Of a stretch of 64,000 bases of DNA, positions 8,657 to 22,485 are shown in pieces. Source of the DNA: Blastopirellula sediminis (GTDB lineage Bacteria > Planctomycetota > Planctomycetia > Pirellulales > Pirellulaceae). Numbering within the stretch: position 1 is the first letter of the stretch; each line of letters opens with the position of its first letter. The stretch spans positions 1,178,001 to 1,242,000 of the forward strand of contig NZ_JAJKFT010000010.1 of the NCBI RefSeq assembly GCF_020966755.1, given 5' to 3'. The position numbers and the translations under genes were made by a program. The notes beneath the pieces were generated by a model, which was given only the letters and a program-made list of their open reading frames with translations, had not been told where the DNA came from and did no database searches.

Positions 8657-8771
8657 CGGCAAGTCGCCCACCGTGAATGCGCCAAGAAGAGAGAAGAGAA
8701 CGCTTCACCAGGAAACGTAGCATTCTTGGCGGCATGGTTTTGCCGAAAGTGCCGATTGCGCCGGCGGCGTC

Positions 8772-9119
8772 TTAAGAAGCGAGGCCGCGGAGAAACTCGG
8801 CGAAGTCGACGAACTGGCCGTCTTGAACCCGTTCGACGCGCAAGTTCGCCTCGGGCCAACCTAGCGTGCGCACCAGCTGCTCTAGTGGCGCTGCAGAGTA
8901 GACGCCGGTCAGATCGACCCGGAGGACATGGTCGTCTCGATCGTAGACGACGCCGTCGAGTTGCCAACTTTCGTCGTCGGCGACCCAGACGAACGATCCG
9001 TCCGGTTCAAAGAACATCCGCGGCCACTCGGACCAGATCGCTTCGACTTGTTCGAAGCTGACCGGGAACAATCCGGATGTCGGATCCGGATGAAGCGAGA
9101 TCGGAAAACTGTCAATCAA
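8772..9119 (-). CDS. Hypothetical protein translationally coupled to cutA
   Basis: 115 residues, no membrane segment. The start is TTG at 9119, whose bases overlap the cutA stop (TTGA, 4-bp overlap), the arrangement expected for translational coupling. Visible features are an acidic aromatic stretch (WPRMFFEPDGSFVWVADDES) and a central VYDRDDHVLRVDL; no known domain was recognised. The tight overlap suggests co-expression with CutA. The product may be a small antiparallel-beta protein, but that is only an impression. Confidence 0.6.
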   Translation of the reverse strand: MIDSFPISLHPDPTSGLFPVSFEQVEAIWSEWPRMFFEPDGSFVWVADDESWQLDGVVYDRDDHVLRVDLTGVYSAAPLEQLVRTLGWPEANLRVERVQDGQFVDFAEFLRGLAS

Positions 9120-9439
9120 GATTCGGTTCCGACCTGATCGTTGAGCCAGCTGAGGTAGTCGATCGAGCCATGGACGATCGGCACGGCGATTAGCTCGGGG
9201 ACTTCGTAGGAGTGGATCTGTTCAATCGCGAGGGCGATCTCTTTGAAACGTTTCGCTTCGGTCTTGATGATGCAAAGAACTTCGTCCGATTGGGCGATCT
9301 TCCCTTGCCAGTTGTAGACGCTGCGAACGCCGGGCATGATCTGCACGCTGGCCGCAAGTTGTTGGCCGACGAGCGCGTCAGCGATGTGCTGCGCTTCTTC
9401 CATGCTCGCAGCCGTGGTGTAAATGATGATGGCTTCCAT
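9116..9439 (-). CDS. cutA: CutA1 family divalent-cation tolerance protein
   Basis: 107 residues, normal length for the family. It is a ferredoxin-like fold that forms a very stable trimer. Characteristic segments are EAQHIADALVGQQLAASVQI, RSVYNWQGKIAQSDEVLCII (the 'Y.W.g.i....E' core) and the C-terminal SYEVPELIAVPIVHGSIDYL. CutA was named for copper tolerance in E. coli, but its molecular role is not settled. It overlaps the downstream hypothetical by 4 bp. Confidence 0.93.
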   Translation of the reverse strand: MEAIIIYTTAASMEEAQHIADALVGQQLAASVQIMPGVRSVYNWQGKIAQSDEVLCIIKTEAKRFKEIALAIEQIHSYEVPELIAVPIVHGSIDYLSWLNDQVGTES

Positions 9440-9581
9440 GATTGGAAACTCGCCGTTGGAGGGGACGAACGAGGAAGGTGGGTTACTTCTAATAATCTAC
9501 TCTTCTAATAGGCGATCCCCCAGCGATTCCTGGCTGCGGATTGCCGAACCCCTTGGGGCGGTTTCTTAACGAGGGAGCGAT

Positions 9582-11018
9582 CTAGTGCGCGAATCGAGAA
9601 GCGCCGCTTCCCGACTGAAAGAAGTGGGGGCGATCCATTTTCGGCGATTTCGACGAGGAAATCGACCCTATTGGCGAAGCCGTTTCGGCTCCATCGATCC
9701 GCACCTGGCGGATTGTCGAAGAAGCGGACCCGAGCATGGTCGACCAGGTCTCGTACGGACGACCATGACGTTCGTCCCCCTGGTAGAAGGCCAACAGATT
9801 AATCGAATCGCTGGCGACCAGTTGTCCCCCAGGTTGGGCCAACGTCGCCGCATCGTAGGTGCGGCGCCACGATCCGCTGTTGAAATAAATCTGATTCAGC
9901 ACGAATCCGTCGGCGTAGCTCGCTTCCATCGGGGTCGCCACCGTGCGGTGCGTGTGACCATACACGACGTACTTGGCGCGACGATTGCGAAATTCCGATT
10001 CGGTGAGCGCGTTAGCGAGCAGCGAATCTTCGTGACGCAGTTCCGCGTTGCGATGGAGCAGGAACTGGCCCGCCAACTGATCGATGTTGATCGAATCGCT
10101 CCAACGTTGCGAGCGAAACCAGGAGGCGTCCAGCATCTGTTCGATCTGCTCATCCCAGAGGGTCCGCAGTTCGTACTGCAGCGATCGCTTGGCGCCGCAG
10201 CTGCGCTGAATCGCGTTAACCAGCATCGTAGGCATGATCGTCAGCGGGCGAACGTCCGTCAGCTCTTCGAGCGCCAGGATCAGATCCAGCGGCAGCTCTT
10301 TGCCGAACTTCTCCGCCGCCGATTGGACGAACCGCATCGCTCCTTCGATCACGATCGCATCGGCCAGGCTGCTCTCATCCCGTCGCCCGCGAAAGCTGAG
10401 CGGATCAAAGATGTCGCCATGGCGAGCGTAGACGCGATGTTTCGAAAGGGTGCGGGCCAACTGCGGGCACTCGCTCGGATCATGTGGAAACGGAGCGTCG
10501 GGTGCGTTGGTCAGTCCCATCGCCTGGCAGATCTTGCGACGAATCGCGGTTATCGCGTCGCCGCTGCGATAGAGAAGCCAATCGGCGTCGCCGACCATGT
10601 AGTAGAGACGTACCGGAACTGGTTGCAGCGGAACGTCGAACGCCGGCTTGCCGTCGTTGGTCGCCATCGGAATGCGAATCGCGCCTCGATTGGCGAGCGA
10701 CTCGAGCATTTCGATCGATTCGTGGTTGTGCTGGAGTACGTCGTCGACGATCGTCGCCGTTTGTTCGGCGGTTGCGACGGCGCTTGACCAGGGACGGACC
10801 AGGCCTGACAGCCAGGCGGCGCTGTTCACCAGATCCAGCACGTCGCCCAGCAGAACGATGTCGATTCCGTCCAAGGGGCGATAGCGATCGTCGGACCGCC
10901 ATGAGGCGCGGACCGCCATATCCTGCATTCGTTCGACGAACATCCGAAACGCATCCGCATCAAGCGTGCGCGCCGTCGTTCCATCGGTCAAATGAAGATC
11001 ACTGACGATGACGAGCAT
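9582..11018 (-). CDS. Calcineurin-like metallophosphoesterase with altered central motif
   Basis: 478 residues. Metal-binding motifs in order: DLH at residues 7-9, LLGDVLD near 57-62, then VGDADW near 142-147 in the place of the usual GNHD, HGDIFD near 200-205, and YGHTHR near 353-358. The fold and outer motifs support a dinuclear metallophosphoesterase; the Asn-His of GNHD is replaced by Asp-Ala. The C-terminal ~70 residues are Ser-rich and variable. No signal peptide is present. The substrate is unknown. It is divergent from the cytochrome gene. The altered motif may lower or change catalysis. Confidence 0.8.
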   Translation of the reverse strand: MLVIVSDLHLTDGTTARTLDADAFRMFVERMQDMAVRASWRSDDRYRPLDGIDIVLLGDVLDLVNSAAWLSGLVRPWSSAVATAEQTATIVDDVLQHNHESIEMLESLANRGAIRIPMATNDGKPAFDVPLQPVPVRLYYMVGDADWLLYRSGDAITAIRRKICQAMGLTNAPDAPFPHDPSECPQLARTLSKHRVYARHGDIFDPLSFRGRRDESSLADAIVIEGAMRFVQSAAEKFGKELPLDLILALEELTDVRPLTIMPTMLVNAIQRSCGAKRSLQYELRTLWDEQIEQMLDASWFRSQRWSDSINIDQLAGQFLLHRNAELRHEDSLLANALTESEFRNRRAKYVVYGHTHRTVATPMEASYADGFVLNQIYFNSGSWRRTYDAATLAQPGGQLVASDSINLLAFYQGDERHGRPYETWSTMLGSASSTIRQVRIDGAETASPIGSISSSKSPKMDRPHFFQSGSGASRFAH

Positions 11019-11185
11019 TTCTTACCCCCTTTCTGGAATTCGCGAGCTCCCCGCGCATAACCCGTCGTCATTTTTCGGAATCCGGTCGTATCGAACGTGA
11101 AGCATATTCCGAGAAATCGGCCGACAATCAGCGCCAGAGCGACTTACAATAAGGAAACAGCCCGTTTTTGCTAGCAAAGCCTGTG

Positions 11186-13006
11186 ATGCACGCTTCGTCC
11201 CCAGCGCAATTTCGATCTGCTCTGCTGATCTTCGCCCTGTTTCTGGGTGCGATCTTGCTAGCATGCGCCTGGACCGCGGCTGATGGTCCGAAAGTGACTC
11301 GCGTCTCTCCACCGGTCGACTTGCCGCAGCTAGTCGCCGCCGACGGATATGTGGGGTCGAAGTCGTGCCTGGAATGTCACGCGGCGCAGTGCAAATCTTG
11401 GGACGCGTCGCATCATCGCCGCATGACGCAGTTGGCCGATAGCGAGTCGATCCTGGCGCCGTTCGATGGACGGACGATGACCCTTTACGATCAAGACTAT
11501 CGCGTCTTTGAGCGTGACGGTCAGCACTGGATCGAGATGCCGAACGTCTATGGCGACGCCGCAGCGACGCCGCGAATCGAACGTCCGATCGTGATGGCGA
11601 CCGGTTCGCACAACGAACAAGTTTATTGGTTCCCGAGCGATGACGGTTCGCTCCGGATGTTTCCGTGGGCGTATCAAGTGCGGGCGTCGAAATGGATGCC
11701 GGTCGATGCGATCTTCGTGACGCCGCCGCGAGATTCGGTGGCGCGACGACCGACGTGGAGTCATCGCTGCGTTCAATGTCATACGACCCATCCCCGCTCG
11801 CACCAGTTTGATTTGCAGCGTCCCGCGGAAGTTGCGGAGCTGGGGATCTCATGCGAAGCGTGTCACGGCCCTGGCGAAGCGCATGTCGTCGCCGCACGAG
11901 CCGGCAAAGGGGAAGAGGGGATCGTCAATCCGGCGAAACTGACGCACCAGCGCTCGTCCGAAGTGTGCGGGCAATGCCATAGCGTCCACACCACCTTCGA
12001 CGACGATCAAGCGCATCGCATGGCGCAGGAAGGTTGCAGCTTTCGCCCCGGCGACGATCTGGCGCAAGCGAAGAAGTTGATGGTCGAAGGATCGATCGAA
12101 CAGTTCTGGGCCGATGGAATGGTGCGCGTTTCGGGACGCGAATACACAGGTCTGCGTGCTTCGCAGTGTTTTCAGCAGGGGGAAATCTCTTGCGTCACTT
12201 GCCATCAATTGCATCAAGCGACCGATGATCCTCGCCCGGCCAAAGAATGGGCCAATGATCAGCTTCGCTCCGACGCGCTGACCAATCAGGCCTGTACGCA
12301 GTGCCATACAAAGATCGCCGACGACGTCCCTGCGCATACGCATCATGGGATCAACTCCAGCGGCAGCCAGTGCGTGAACTGTCACATGCCGCACACGGCG
12401 TTTGGGCTGCTGAAAGCGTCGCGAAGCCATTGGATCGATAGCCCGCGGGTAACGCCGATGAGTCAGTCGATCGACTGGAACTCGACGCGGCCGAATGCCT
12501 GTAATCTGTGCCATTTGGACAAAAGCCTCGGCTGGTCGGCGGAACATCTGCACGCGTGGTTTGGTCAAGAGCCGCCGCAATTGCCGGAAGACGAGCAGCA
12601 AGTCGCCGCTTCGATCCTCTGGATTGTTCGCGGCGATGCCGGGCAGCGGGCGCTATTGGCGTGGCATTACAGCTGGCCGGCGGCGCAAGAGGCGAGCGGA
12701 ACCGCTTGGATGGCGCCGTTCGTGGCGCAGCTGTTGGATGATCCGTACGCGGCAGTCCGGTTTGTGGCGGGAGAGACGGTTGGGCAGCTGCCGGGCTACG
12801 CCGATTTTGCGTATGACTCGCTGGCCAATGAAGCGGCGCTGCGAGAGCGAGCGGCCGCGCTCCTAGCGCAGTGGAACGCTGCGGCGAAGCCAGAAGCGAT
12901 TCGCCGCCAGGAACTGCTGATCAACTCCGAGGGGAAGCTCGACGAGGATCGGATCGAGCTGCTCCATTTGCTGCGGGATGAGCGGCCGGTCAATCTGGGC
13001 GAATAA
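11186..13006 (+). CDS. Octaheme c-type cytochrome with C-terminal HEAT-like region
   Basis: 606 residues from ATG 11186 (the TTG at 11168 would add six). An N-terminal signal/anchor (ALLIFALFLGAILLACAWT) exports it. Eight CXXCH haem sites lie near residues 61, 195, 223, 261, 336, 370, 396 and 439. They include CEACHGPGEAH and CVNCHMPH, patterns common to cytochrome c554/NrfA-like multihaem proteins. The C-terminal ~130 residues are haem-free and helical (LDDPYAAVRFVAGETVGQLP), resembling HEAT repeats. The role is periplasmic electron transfer or reduction; the substrate is unknown. No quinol-oxidising partner is adjacent. The 3' end abuts nagB (3 bp gap, convergent). Confidence 0.88.
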   Translation: MHASSPAQFRSALLIFALFLGAILLACAWTAADGPKVTRVSPPVDLPQLVAADGYVGSKSCLECHAAQCKSWDASHHRRMTQLADSESILAPFDGRTMTLYDQDYRVFERDGQHWIEMPNVYGDAAATPRIERPIVMATGSHNEQVYWFPSDDGSLRMFPWAYQVRASKWMPVDAIFVTPPRDSVARRPTWSHRCVQCHTTHPRSHQFDLQRPAEVAELGISCEACHGPGEAHVVAARAGKGEEGIVNPAKLTHQRSSEVCGQCHSVHTTFDDDQAHRMAQEGCSFRPGDDLAQAKKLMVEGSIEQFWADGMVRVSGREYTGLRASQCFQQGEISCVTCHQLHQATDDPRPAKEWANDQLRSDALTNQACTQCHTKIADDVPAHTHHGINSSGSQCVNCHMPHTAFGLLKASRSHWIDSPRVTPMSQSIDWNSTRPNACNLCHLDKSLGWSAEHLHAWFGQEPPQLPEDEQQVAASILWIVRGDAGQRALLAWHYSWPAAQEASGTAWMAPFVAQLLDDPYAAVRFVAGETVGQLPGYADFAYDSLANEAALRERAAALLAQWNAAAKPEAIRRQELLINSEGKLDEDRIELLHLLRDERPVNLGE

Positions 13007-13009
13007 CCG

Positions 13010-13816
13010 TTACGCTTCTTCGATCCAGGGGAGCTTCCCCGTTTCGAGCATCCGGTGGGCGTTCTCCACTTCCTCGTAGTATTCACGCCGGGCCAGTTTC
13101 GACGCGGCCGCTTCGTCGAGGACGATCACCACTTCGCGATGCAGCTGCAATGCGCTGGCGGTGACCTGAGCGGTGACCGGCCCTTCGACCGTCGCCGCGA
13201 TCGCATCCGCCTTGTTTTCCCCAAAGGCGAGCAGCAGACAGCGACGCGATTCGAGAATCGTACCGACCCCCATCGTGATCGCCAGCTTGGGAACCGCCTT
13301 TTCGCTGCCGAAGAAGCGGGCGTTGTCGCGAACCGTCTCCGGCGCCAGCGTCTTCAAGCGAGTGCGGCTGCCGAGCGACGAGCCAGGTTCGTTGAACGCG
13401 ATATGGCCGTCGGTGCCGATTCCCAGGACTTGCAGTTCGATCCCGCCGGCGTCGGCGATCAGCTGCTCGTAACGTTCGCCAGACTTTTCAAAGTCGAGGG
13501 CGCGTCCGTCGGGGACGTTGGTGTTGCGAACGTCGACGTTGATGTGGTCGAACAGGTTCTTCTGCATGAAGTAGCGATAGCTTTGTTCATGCGAGGGGGG
13601 TAAGCCGACGTACTCGTCCAGGTTGAACGTCGTCACGCGGGAGAAGTCGAGCCCTTCCTCCTGATGCATCCGGATCAGTTCGCCGTAAAGCTTCAGCGGG
13701 GTCCCCCCGGTTGCTAGCCCCAGGGTGCAAACCGGCTTTTGGCGGACCAAACGTGCGACCATTTGGGCGGCACGGCGGCTAGCGGCTTCGGGGGTCGATT
13801 CGATGATGACGCGCAC
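13010..13816 (-). CDS. nagB: Glucosamine-6-phosphate deaminase
   Basis: 268 residues, the family's normal length. It isomerises and deaminates glucosamine-6-phosphate to fructose-6-phosphate and ammonia. Visible signatures are LGLATGGTPLKLY (phosphate loop), TTFNLDEYVGL with the catalytic Asp region, and GIGTDGHIAFNEPGSSL (the NagB/RpiA family signature with the catalytic His). The gene stands alone, so it probably serves amino-sugar recycling rather than a dedicated chitobiose operon. The stop is 3 bp from the end of the convergent cytochrome gene. Confidence 0.94.
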   Translation of the reverse strand: MRVIIESTPEAASRRAAQMVARLVRQKPVCTLGLATGGTPLKLYGELIRMHQEEGLDFSRVTTFNLDEYVGLPPSHEQSYRYFMQKNLFDHINVDVRNTNVPDGRALDFEKSGERYEQLIADAGGIELQVLGIGTDGHIAFNEPGSSLGSRTRLKTLAPETVRDNARFFGSEKAVPKLAITMGVGTILESRRCLLLAFGENKADAIAATVEGPVTAQVTASALQLHREVVIVLDEAAASKLARREYYEEVENAHRMLETGKLPWIEEA

Positions 13817-13985
13817 GGGGAATACTCCTAGCGTGTGGGGCGAACGAGGCTCGCATGAAAGGGAAGCGGCGGACCTCGCCCTGATCCAGATCGGCGGACA
13901 AAGCGAGAACTTTGATAATACGCGCTCGATGGGGCAAACAAAAGAGACTGCAAAAACCCGACAAAATTAGGCGCAGAATTCATCT

Positions 13986-14014
13986 GGCGAGCAAACCCCG
14001 AGGCTGGCTATAAT
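13986..14014 (+). promoter_or_regulatory. Candidate promoter for the parA gene
   Basis: A perfect -10 hexamer TATAAT lies at 14009-14014, 46 bp before the ATG, with a 7-bp Shine-Dalgarno AAGGAGG at 14046-14052. No good -35 is visible (GGCGAG at 13986-13991 has the right spacing but poor sequence). The rest of 13817-13985 shows nothing recognisable. Confidence 0.4.
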
Positions 14015-14059
14015 CGCCCGCCCAAGTAGTGCGCAGGCCAAAACAAGGAGGTTTCGACC

Positions 14060-14887
14060 ATGCGATCGATCGCTGTACTGAATCAAAAGGGTGGCGTCGG
14101 AAAAACGACGACCGCCGTCAATCTAGCCGCTGGTTTGGCTCGCGCCGGAATGCGCGTCTGCGTGATCGATCTCGATCCTCAGGCCCACGCTTCGCTGCAC
14201 CTCGGTTTGGGCGTCGCCACCGGGCACGAATCGATCTATGAAGTTTTGGTTGGGGACGCGTCGTTGGCGGACGTCCGCAAGCAGGTTGCCGAAAACCTCT
14301 GGGTCGTCCCGGCCCATCTTGATCTGGCCGCCGCCGAAATGGAACTGGCCGGCGAAGTCGGTCGCGAAGTGATCCTGTACGACAAGCTGGAAGCGGACGA
14401 CATGGAGTTCGACTACCTGATTGTCGATTGCCCGCCGAGCCTGGGGGTGTTGACCCTCAACGCTTTGGCCGCGGTGACCGAAGTCTTTTTGCCGCTGCAG
14501 CCGCACTTCCTGGCGCTGCACGGTTTGAGCAAGCTGCTGCGAACGGTCGACATCGTCGCTCGCCGCATCAACAACAATCTCCGTCTGACCGGCGTTGTCC
14601 TTTGCTTGTTTGAATCGAGCACGCGTCTGGCTGGCGAAGTGGCCGGCGACGTTGATCAATTCTTTGGCGAAGGCGCCGGTGCGAATACGGCCTGGGCCGA
14701 CGCGAAGGTCTTCAAGACCCGCATTCGCCGCAACATCCGTCTGGCCGAGGCCCCGAGCTTTGGACAGTCGATCTTCGAGTACGACGCCGACTCGAACGGC
14801 TCCGAAGATTACGCGAACCTGGCTCGCGAGGTCCTCGGTATCCCGATGGCCAACGCCGATCAACCGAAATTGGCGGGCGCCGCGTAG
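14060..14887 (+). CDS. parA: ParA/Soj-family ATPase, orphan
   Basis: 275 residues. A deviant Walker A motif NQKGGVGKTTTAVNLA (residues 8-23), switch region VIDLDPQAHAS and Walker B DYLIVDCPPSLG identify a ParA-type dimerising ATPase. ParA proteins pattern DNA or protein cargo on the nucleoid. The start is fixed by a perfect AAGGAGG 7 nt upstream. No parB, and no smc or rsmG context, lies next to it; downstream is a VTT-domain membrane protein on the same strand. It may therefore position something other than the chromosome origin. The family is certain; the cargo is unknown. Confidence 0.9.
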   Translation: MRSIAVLNQKGGVGKTTTAVNLAAGLARAGMRVCVIDLDPQAHASLHLGLGVATGHESIYEVLVGDASLADVRKQVAENLWVVPAHLDLAAAEMELAGEVGREVILYDKLEADDMEFDYLIVDCPPSLGVLTLNALAAVTEVFLPLQPHFLALHGLSKLLRTVDIVARRINNNLRLTGVVLCLFESSTRLAGEVAGDVDQFFGEGAGANTAWADAKVFKTRIRRNIRLAEAPSFGQSIFEYDADSNGSEDYANLAREVLGIPMANADQPKLAGAA

Positions 14888-14967
14888 TACCAAGCGGCGG
14901 TCACGCTTGGCGTCGATCGAGTTAGAATAGATCGTTTCTTCCTCGACTAGCGCAAGCGACCGGCGAC

Positions 14968-15639
14968 GTGCGTACCTTTTTGAAATGGTTGTTTTTGATC
15001 GGCATCGTCCTGTTGGCGCCGATCGTCCCGCTATTGTTCTGGGAAACCGAAGCGGAAGCGGTGATCGCCCAGTGGAGCGAGCACCCGCCGACTCCGCTGG
15101 TGACGGCGCTGATCGTCTTCACCCTCTTGGCGACCGATATCTTTTTGCCGGTTCCGTCGAGCGTCGTTAGTACGCTGGCCGGATCGCAGCTCGGAATGCT
15201 CTTGGCGACCCTCGTCTGTTGGGCCGGGATGACTGCCGGCGCGGTGGTCGCATTCTGGCTGGCGCGGAAGTTCGGCGACCCGATCGTGCGGCGCTACTCG
15301 AAAGAAGAGGATGTCCTGGCGATGCGCAAGGTCGCCGATCGAATCGGGCCGTGGGGCATTGCGCTGACCCGAGCGCTGCCGATTTTGGCCGAAGCGATGG
15401 TCCTGCTCTTGGGAGCGAGTCGCTTGGAATGGCGGCGATTTCTGCCGCCGACGTTATTGGCCAATCTCGGAATTGCGCTGGCGTACGCCGCGTTTGGCGA
15501 ACTGGCGGCGCAGCACGAATGGATCTTGGTGGCGTCAGGAATCAGCGCCGCGGCGCCGCTGCTGTTGACCTGGTTTTTCCGGCGTCACTTGCGAGACGTT
15601 ACGGACGAACCGTCTGGCGACCAATCGAGTAGTACGTGA
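14968..15639 (+). CDS. VTT (DedA/TMEM64-like) membrane protein
   Basis: 223 residues with GTG start. There are about five hydrophobic segments (residues 5-25, 45-65, 78-98, 130-150, 175-200). The VTT-domain core is visible: [18 protein letters not shown] followed by [15 protein letters not shown] and an arginine-bearing reentrant segment [18 protein letters not shown]. Family members are envelope flippases/scramblases acting on undecaprenyl phosphate or phospholipid. The end overlaps the convergent ugd gene by 41 bp. It lies 80 bp after parA on the same strand and may be co-transcribed. Confidence 0.8.
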   Translation: MRTFLKWLFLIGIVLLAPIVPLLFWETEAEAVIAQWSEHPPTPLVTALIVFTLLATDIFLPVPSSVVSTLAGSQLGMLLATLVCWAGMTAGAVVAFWLARKFGDPIVRRYSKEEDVLAMRKVADRIGPWGIALTRALPILAEAMVLLLGASRLEWRRFLPPTLLANLGIALAYAAFGELAAQHEWILVASGISAAAPLLLTWFFRRHLRDVTDEPSGDQSSST

Positions 15640-16912
15640 AGCCAAGTTCACGCATCACTGTGCAGTCGTACAGATTGCGACCATCGAAGACGACCGGCGC
15701 GTTCAGCCGTTTCTTCACTTCGTTCATGTCAGGCTGACGGAACTCGGCCCATTCGGTGTTAATCGCCAGGGCATCGGCGCCGTCAAGCGTATCGAGCGGC
15801 AGATCGAAGTAGGACAGCTTGTCCCCGTAGGCGGCACGAACGTTTTCGGTCGCTTCCGGATCATGCACACGGACCTTGGCGCCGGCCTTCAAAAGCTCGT
15901 CGATCAGCACGAGCGCCGGAGCTTCGCGGATATCGTCGGTTCGCGGTTTGAACGCCAAACCCCAGATGGCGAAGGTCTTGCCGGCCAGATCGCCGCCGTA
16001 GAAGTCGTTGATCTTGTCGAGCAACGTCCGCTTCTGAGCTTCGTTGATCACGTCGACCGCCTGCAACATCACCGGGTCGATGCCGGCGCGGCTGAACATC
16101 GCTTCCAGGGCGCGAACGTCTTTCGGGAAACAGCTGCCGCCGTAACCGACGCCGGGGAAGAGGAATGAGAAGCCGATGCGGCTGTCGTGGCCGATGCCGC
16201 GACGGACGTCGTTGATGTCGCCGCCGAGCTTTTCGGTCAGGTTGGCCATCGTATTGATGAAGCTGATCTTGGTGGCGAGCATCGCGTTGGCGACGTACTT
16301 GGTCAGCTCGGCGCTTTCGGGCGACATGACCAGGAACGGCTTTTCGGTACGCAGGAACGGCGCGTAAAGACGACGGAGCTTTTCGCCGACCTTCGGATCG
16401 CGGACGCCGACCACCACGCGATCCGGTTTCATGAAGTCGTCGATCGCGGCGCCTTCTTTCAGGAACTCCGGATTGCTGGCGACATGGCAATCGCGCCCGG
16501 TCAGCTCACGCAAGCGAGCGTAGGTCTGGGCGTTGGTACCAACCGGCACGGTGCTTTTGATCACGACCGCGGCGTCGGGCTTTAGATGCGGCGCCAGACC
16601 GTCGACCACCGCCCAGAGCGCGGAAAGATCGGCGGCGCCGTCATCGCCTTGCGGAGTACCGACGCCGAGATAGACCAATTCGGCGTCTTTGACGGCGGAG
16701 GCGAGATCGGTCGTGAACAGCAGTCGCCCCGCTTCGGCGTTACGCACGACCAGTTCTTCGAGGCCCGGCTCAAAGATCGGAATTTTGCCCTCGTTCAGAG
16801 CTGCGACTTTGGCCGCGTTGATATCAACGCAGGTCACGATGTTGCCGCTGTCGGCGAAACAGGTACCCGTCACCAGACCGACGTAGCCGGTCCCTACCAT
16901 GGCGATTTTCAT
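15599..16912 (-). CDS. ugd: UDP-glucose 6-dehydrogenase
   Basis: 437 residues. It oxidises UDP-glucose to UDP-glucuronate with two NAD+. The N-terminal Rossmann motif is [20 protein letters not shown] and the catalytic cysteine lies in [36 protein letters not shown] marks the C-terminal UDP-binding domain. Length is normal. It follows rmd, gmd and gyrA on the same strand, 115 bp after rmd, and provides nucleotide sugar for exopolysaccharide or envelope glycans. The 3' end overlaps the convergent VTT gene by 41 bp, within coding sequence of both. Confidence 0.95.
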   Translation of the reverse strand: MKIAMVGTGYVGLVTGTCFADSGNIVTCVDINAAKVAALNEGKIPIFEPGLEELVVRNAEAGRLLFTTDLASAVKDAELVYLGVGTPQGDDGAADLSALWAVVDGLAPHLKPDAAVVIKSTVPVGTNAQTYARLRELTGRDCHVASNPEFLKEGAAIDDFMKPDRVVVGVRDPKVGEKLRRLYAPFLRTEKPFLVMSPESAELTKYVANAMLATKISFINTMANLTEKLGGDINDVRRGIGHDSRIGFSFLFPGVGYGGSCFPKDVRALEAMFSRAGIDPVMLQAVDVINEAQKRTLLDKINDFYGGDLAGKTFAIWGLAFKPRTDDIREAPALVLIDELLKAGAKVRVHDPEATENVRAAYGDKLSYFDLPLDTLDGADALAINTEWAEFRQPDMNEVKKRLNAPVVFDGRNLYDCTVMRELGFTYYSIGRQTVRP

Positions 16913-17027
16913 GAGACGCCGAATCTACCTACGAGGAATTGGAAGTCATGTACGCAAGTGTCAATTCTACCACGCCTGGGGGCTTGGGTAAAATAGGAAT
17001 TTTGGCGAAGCCAAGGTGAAGCCTGGG

Positions 17028-21696
<4,669 letters not shown>

Positions 21697-21855
21697 GCGA
21701 CGATCCTTTCCGTGGAAACTTCAGGGCGGCGCCAAAGCGAGAAGGGCTTTAAAGGCGGCGCGAAGCGTAGCGGCCGAGTGTTGGCCGCCAAGATGGAATT
21801 TCTGCCGCCGATTTTACCAGAATTTCATGGGGGCAACTAGCAGGGCACGCGGGTT

Positions 21856-21895
21856 TTGCTCTGTCGCAACTTACTATGTTACAATGAGTTGCGAC
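21856..21895 (+). promoter_or_regulatory. Promoter with flanking perfect inverted repeat
   Basis: The -10-like TACAAT at 21880-21885 lies 18 bp after TTGCTC (21856-21861). A perfect 9-bp inverted repeat, GTCGCAACT (21863-21871) and AGTTGCGAC (21887-21895), brackets the -10. That is the geometry of a repressor operator. It lies in the divergent gap between gyrA and the membrane-protein pair at 21940. Confidence 0.5.
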
Positions 21896-21939
21896 GCGAC
21901 TTTTTCGCTCCCTGGATGGGCCTCGTTTCCGTGCAAAAT

Positions 21940-22485
21940 ATGACCGATTCTGAGCGCTCTGGGCAGTATCAAACGAGTTTGCGTCCCCCCCGCGAATTGG
22001 TCTTCTGGGCGGTTCTGGCGATCGTCGTTGCGATGGCGATGATCGGCCTGATCGTCGGCGTTGCGGTCCACGAGGCGCTCGCCTCGGAAGTGGTTGACGC
22101 CGCCAAGTGGGGCGAGACGGTCGTCGCCATCGTGGTCTTGTCGGCCCCGGTTCTGGCGCCGATAGCGATGTTTTACATGAGCGTCTTCTGCCGCGTGAAA
22201 ATGGCGGCCGTCGCCGTGTCGGTCGCTTTGGGGATGGTCGCGACGGTCTCCTTTTTCGGGATGCTCGCGGCGACCTTTTACTCCGAAATCGCAACCGCCG
22301 TGCTGTTGGTCAGCCTGGCCGTTTCGCTGCGGGTGGGGCATCTTAACACCAGTTGGTATAAGCTGTTATCGCAAGAAGATGCCCCGCCGCGGGCTCAGTT
22401 TTGGCTCGTCGACGCGGGGCTTGCATTCGTTTCCCTCGCGATCATCAGTTCCGTCGCTGCATGGACCTGGACATGGGATTGGTAG
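21940..22485 (+). CDS. Four-helix membrane protein, first of a paralogous pair
   Basis: 181 residues from ATG 21940 (in-frame alternatives at TTG 21856, ATG 21916 and GTG 21931 lack better ribosome sites; the TTG lies in the promoter). There are about four to five hydrophobic helices. The penultimate region reads SQEDAPPRAQFWLVDAGLAFVSLAI, which aligns with DVPPRSGFTLRELMMGFVGL in the next gene. So the two are diverged tandem duplicates sharing a 'D-x-PPR-x-x-F' entry into the last helix. No known family was recognised. The last codons overlap the next start. Confidence 0.62.
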   Translation: MTDSERSGQYQTSLRPPRELVFWAVLAIVVAMAMIGLIVGVAVHEALASEVVDAAKWGETVVAIVVLSAPVLAPIAMFYMSVFCRVKMAAVAVSVALGMVATVSFFGMLAATFYSEIATAVLLVSLAVSLRVGHLNTSWYKLLSQEDAPPRAQFWLVDAGLAFVSLAIISSVAAWTWTWDW

